Positions 62,645 to 64,000 of a stretch of DNA of 64,000 nucleotides are shown here, piece by piece. The DNA is from Pseudomonas sp. 6D_7.1_Bac1 (lineage in GTDB: Bacteria; Pseudomonadota; Gammaproteobacteria; Pseudomonadales; Pseudomonadaceae), in the NCBI RefSeq assembly GCF_025465945.1, contig NZ_JANLNW010000023.1:111197-175196 (forward strand). The letters run 5' to 3'. Both the position numbers and the translations under genes were made by a program. How positions within the stretch are numbered: the first letter of the stretch is position 1; each line of letters begins with the position of its first letter. Under the pieces are notes generated by a model that saw nothing but the letters and a program-made list of their open reading frames with translations, was not told the DNA's origin and made no database searches.

Positions 62645-62938
62645 ATGACTATGAATCACCCGCCCCGCCGCTTCACCCCCTTCACCCAAATCGCCACCGA
62701 CTACCCCGTTCTGCTCATCGACAGCCACGCCCCGCTCCGCGAGCTCCACGCCTGCGTCAGCGAACGGCTCAACGCCGTCCTCAAGTACCTGAACCTGATG
62801 GCCTGCACCAGCCTGCCCGACTACGCCGAGAACGACATCAACACCGTCACCAACATCGCGCGGATCCTGATCCAGGACGTTGCCGATGTGTTTGGGGTGA
62901 TTGAGCAGCTAGGGTTTGACGAGCCTGTGACAGGCTGA
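62645..62938 (+). CDS. Small Pseudomonas hypothetical protein (DUF3077/DUF6124-like)
   Basis: A 97-residue protein, largely helical (LRELHACVSERLNAVLKYLN and INTVTNIARILIQDVADVFG), without signal peptide. It looks like the small Pseudomonas-specific families such as DUF3077/DUF6124, but I am not certain of the family. AGGAAG 8 nt before ATG 62645 favours this start (MTMNHPPRRF). The gene is led by a long, structured 5' RNA and closed by an intrinsic terminator, so it forms a monocistronic unit with a long leader. Function unknown. Confidence 0.65.
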   Translation: MTMNHPPRRFTPFTQIATDYPVLLIDSHAPLRELHACVSERLNAVLKYLNLMACTSLPDYAENDINTVTNIARILIQDVADVFGVIEQLGFDEPVTG

Positions 62939-62962
62939 GAGCTTGGCTTTCAGGAACAACTG

Positions 62963-62999
62963 GGGGGGCAGGCTGCATCAATCGCCCCCTTTCCTTTTT
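62963..62999 (+). terminator. Intrinsic terminator
   Basis: GGGGGC (62964-62969) pairs with GCCCCC (62984-62989), followed by TTTCCTTTTT, 25 bp after the small gene. Confidence 0.8.
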
Positions 63000-63134
63000 G
63001 AGAAGTCTTTACAAATAAGAAATATTTATTACACTTCATTACTGGAAAAATTCTTATAATGGCGAATGTTTTGTTGAGCCTATAGGTGTTTTTCAAAGCA
63101 AAATACCAGCGCTACCCCAGAGGAACTGAGTTCC

Positions 63135-63959
63135 ATGAACACTCGAGTCATCCGCAAGAAAGCAGTCTCGGCAATCACCATTCTCGGTATTGCAGCCATC
63201 ATTTATTGCTTTCCCGTCGCCACCCTCTGGTTTCTGATTCTACTGGTTGTGTGTGGTGTGTATGACTTTCTGCGCAATGGGATATTCGATAAAAACATCA
63301 TCAAGAAGTACTTTTTAGGCGGTGGCCGAAACACATGGTTATTGGCGCCCTTGAACTCTTTTTTCGATTTGCTGTGCAAGCCAAATCGCTACACTTATAA
63401 GTTGAACGATCTCCCTGATGCTTATCAGCACGACATCAACTACGTGATCGATAGCGCCATGGCTCACAAGGAAGAGATCATTCAGTTCCTGGACGCGCGC
63501 ATGGCCCAGAAAAAAAGAGGCATGCTGTTCTTCCAGTGGTATGGCCGCAAAATCGACACTGAGCTCGACATTCCAGCACTTCAGAAAAAACTGCCTTACA
63601 TCAAAACAGTTGGCGTATCGGTCTTCAATGAAAACCAGTCCACCTCCTTTCACTTCGGGCCCCTACGCCTGATGTATCGGGTGCTGTACAACATAATGCC
63701 AGCCGCTCACCATGACGGTGTCTACATCCAGGTCAGAAACCAAAAACACTATTGGCACGACGACCCGCTATTTATTTTTGATGACACACTGCTGCATGCG
63801 TCATTCAACAAGAATGACGCTAAACGTTACTGTCTGTTCATCGACATTATGCGCCCCGCTTACGTTCCTTTTATTCTAAACGGGATCATTTCTGCATTTG
63901 CGGGAGCCGCCTTTACACTACGCCGATTCTTTTACAAGAACTGGAAGCTTATTCAGTAA
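63135..63959 (+). CDS. Aspartyl/asparaginyl beta-hydroxylase-like membrane protein (LpxO-like)
   Basis: A 274-residue Fe(II)/2-oxoglutarate oxygenase of the AspH/LpxO group. Two N-terminal hydrophobic segments (ITILGIAAIIYCF, LWFLILLVVCGVY) and a C-terminal one (FILNGIISAFAGAAF) suggest a membrane anchor at both ends. The first iron His lies in SFHFGPLRLMYRV near residue 173 and the second in FDDTLLHASFN near residue 222. Members hydroxylate lipid A fatty acids or other lipids; the substrate here is unproven. Lower GC than its neighbours, hinting at separate acquisition. Confidence 0.78.
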   Translation: MNTRVIRKKAVSAITILGIAAIIYCFPVATLWFLILLVVCGVYDFLRNGIFDKNIIKKYFLGGGRNTWLLAPLNSFFDLLCKPNRYTYKLNDLPDAYQHDINYVIDSAMAHKEEIIQFLDARMAQKKRGMLFFQWYGRKIDTELDIPALQKKLPYIKTVGVSVFNENQSTSFHFGPLRLMYRVLYNIMPAAHHDGVYIQVRNQKHYWHDDPLFIFDDTLLHASFNKNDAKRYCLFIDIMRPAYVPFILNGIISAFAGAAFTLRRFFYKNWKLIQ

Positions 63960-64000
63960 GCGCGACAAACAGGCAGATCTGTTTCCCCCATCACGTTTAC

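Overview
The window is a stretch of a Pseudomonas chromosome, most likely of the P. fluorescens group. The grounds are the GC-rich coding style, gene order matching the glycine-betaine region I know from P. aeruginosa, and about 20 copies of the pseudomonad REP/REPIN intergenic repeat. It carries 52 protein genes I can support. I see no rRNA, tRNA, insertion sequence, prophage or CRISPR array.

Most of positions 1-45000 is one catabolic island for quaternary amines. Choline enters through BetT (38447-40444, minus) and the CbcXWV ABC importer (35221-38258), and BetA and BetB oxidise it to glycine betaine under the repressor BetI (40870-44973). Carnitine is bound by CaiX and converted by CdhA, CdhC and CdhB to glycine betaine (26194-29881). 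A gamma-butyrobetaine hydroxylase gene (29902-31065) feeds this route from one step earlier. GbcA/GbcB (8936-11615) take glycine betaine to dimethylglycine. DgcA/DgcB with a dedicated EtfA/EtfB pair (13053-19238) take that to sarcosine. SoxBDAG (1-5101) give glycine and a one-carbon unit, GlyA (5125-6378) makes serine, and SdaB (33415-34791) deaminates serine to pyruvate. The regulators CdhR and GbdR are both encoded here. Tandem TGTCGC-like half-sites at a strict 21-bp period lie upstream of five of the transcription units, the architecture known for the ArgR/GbdR-type AraC regulators.

Positions 21166-24972 interrupt the island with accessory genes: an LprI-like secreted protein, a hipBA toxin-antitoxin pair, a DUF3010 protein and a solitary AAA/STAND-type ATPase. 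The hip pair and the ATPase each have an AT-rich palindrome at the promoter.

Positions 45240-64000 hold mixed genes: an RraA-like aldolase with a second TldD/PmbA pair, an MdtD-like exporter, the helicase DbpA, a flavoprotein, a FUSC membrane protein, a solute-binding protein, an ElaA-like acetyltransferase, a YgjP-like metallopeptidase, a REC-PAS-GGDEF-EAL protein, a second hipBA module, a small Pseudomonas protein behind a highly structured leader RNA, and an aspartyl beta-hydroxylase-like membrane protein.

The two non-coding regions most worth a second look are 11800-12420, a non-coding set of four imperfect repeats each centred on a perfect DnaA box, and 62509-62605, a predicted multi-branched RNA in front of the 97-residue gene.
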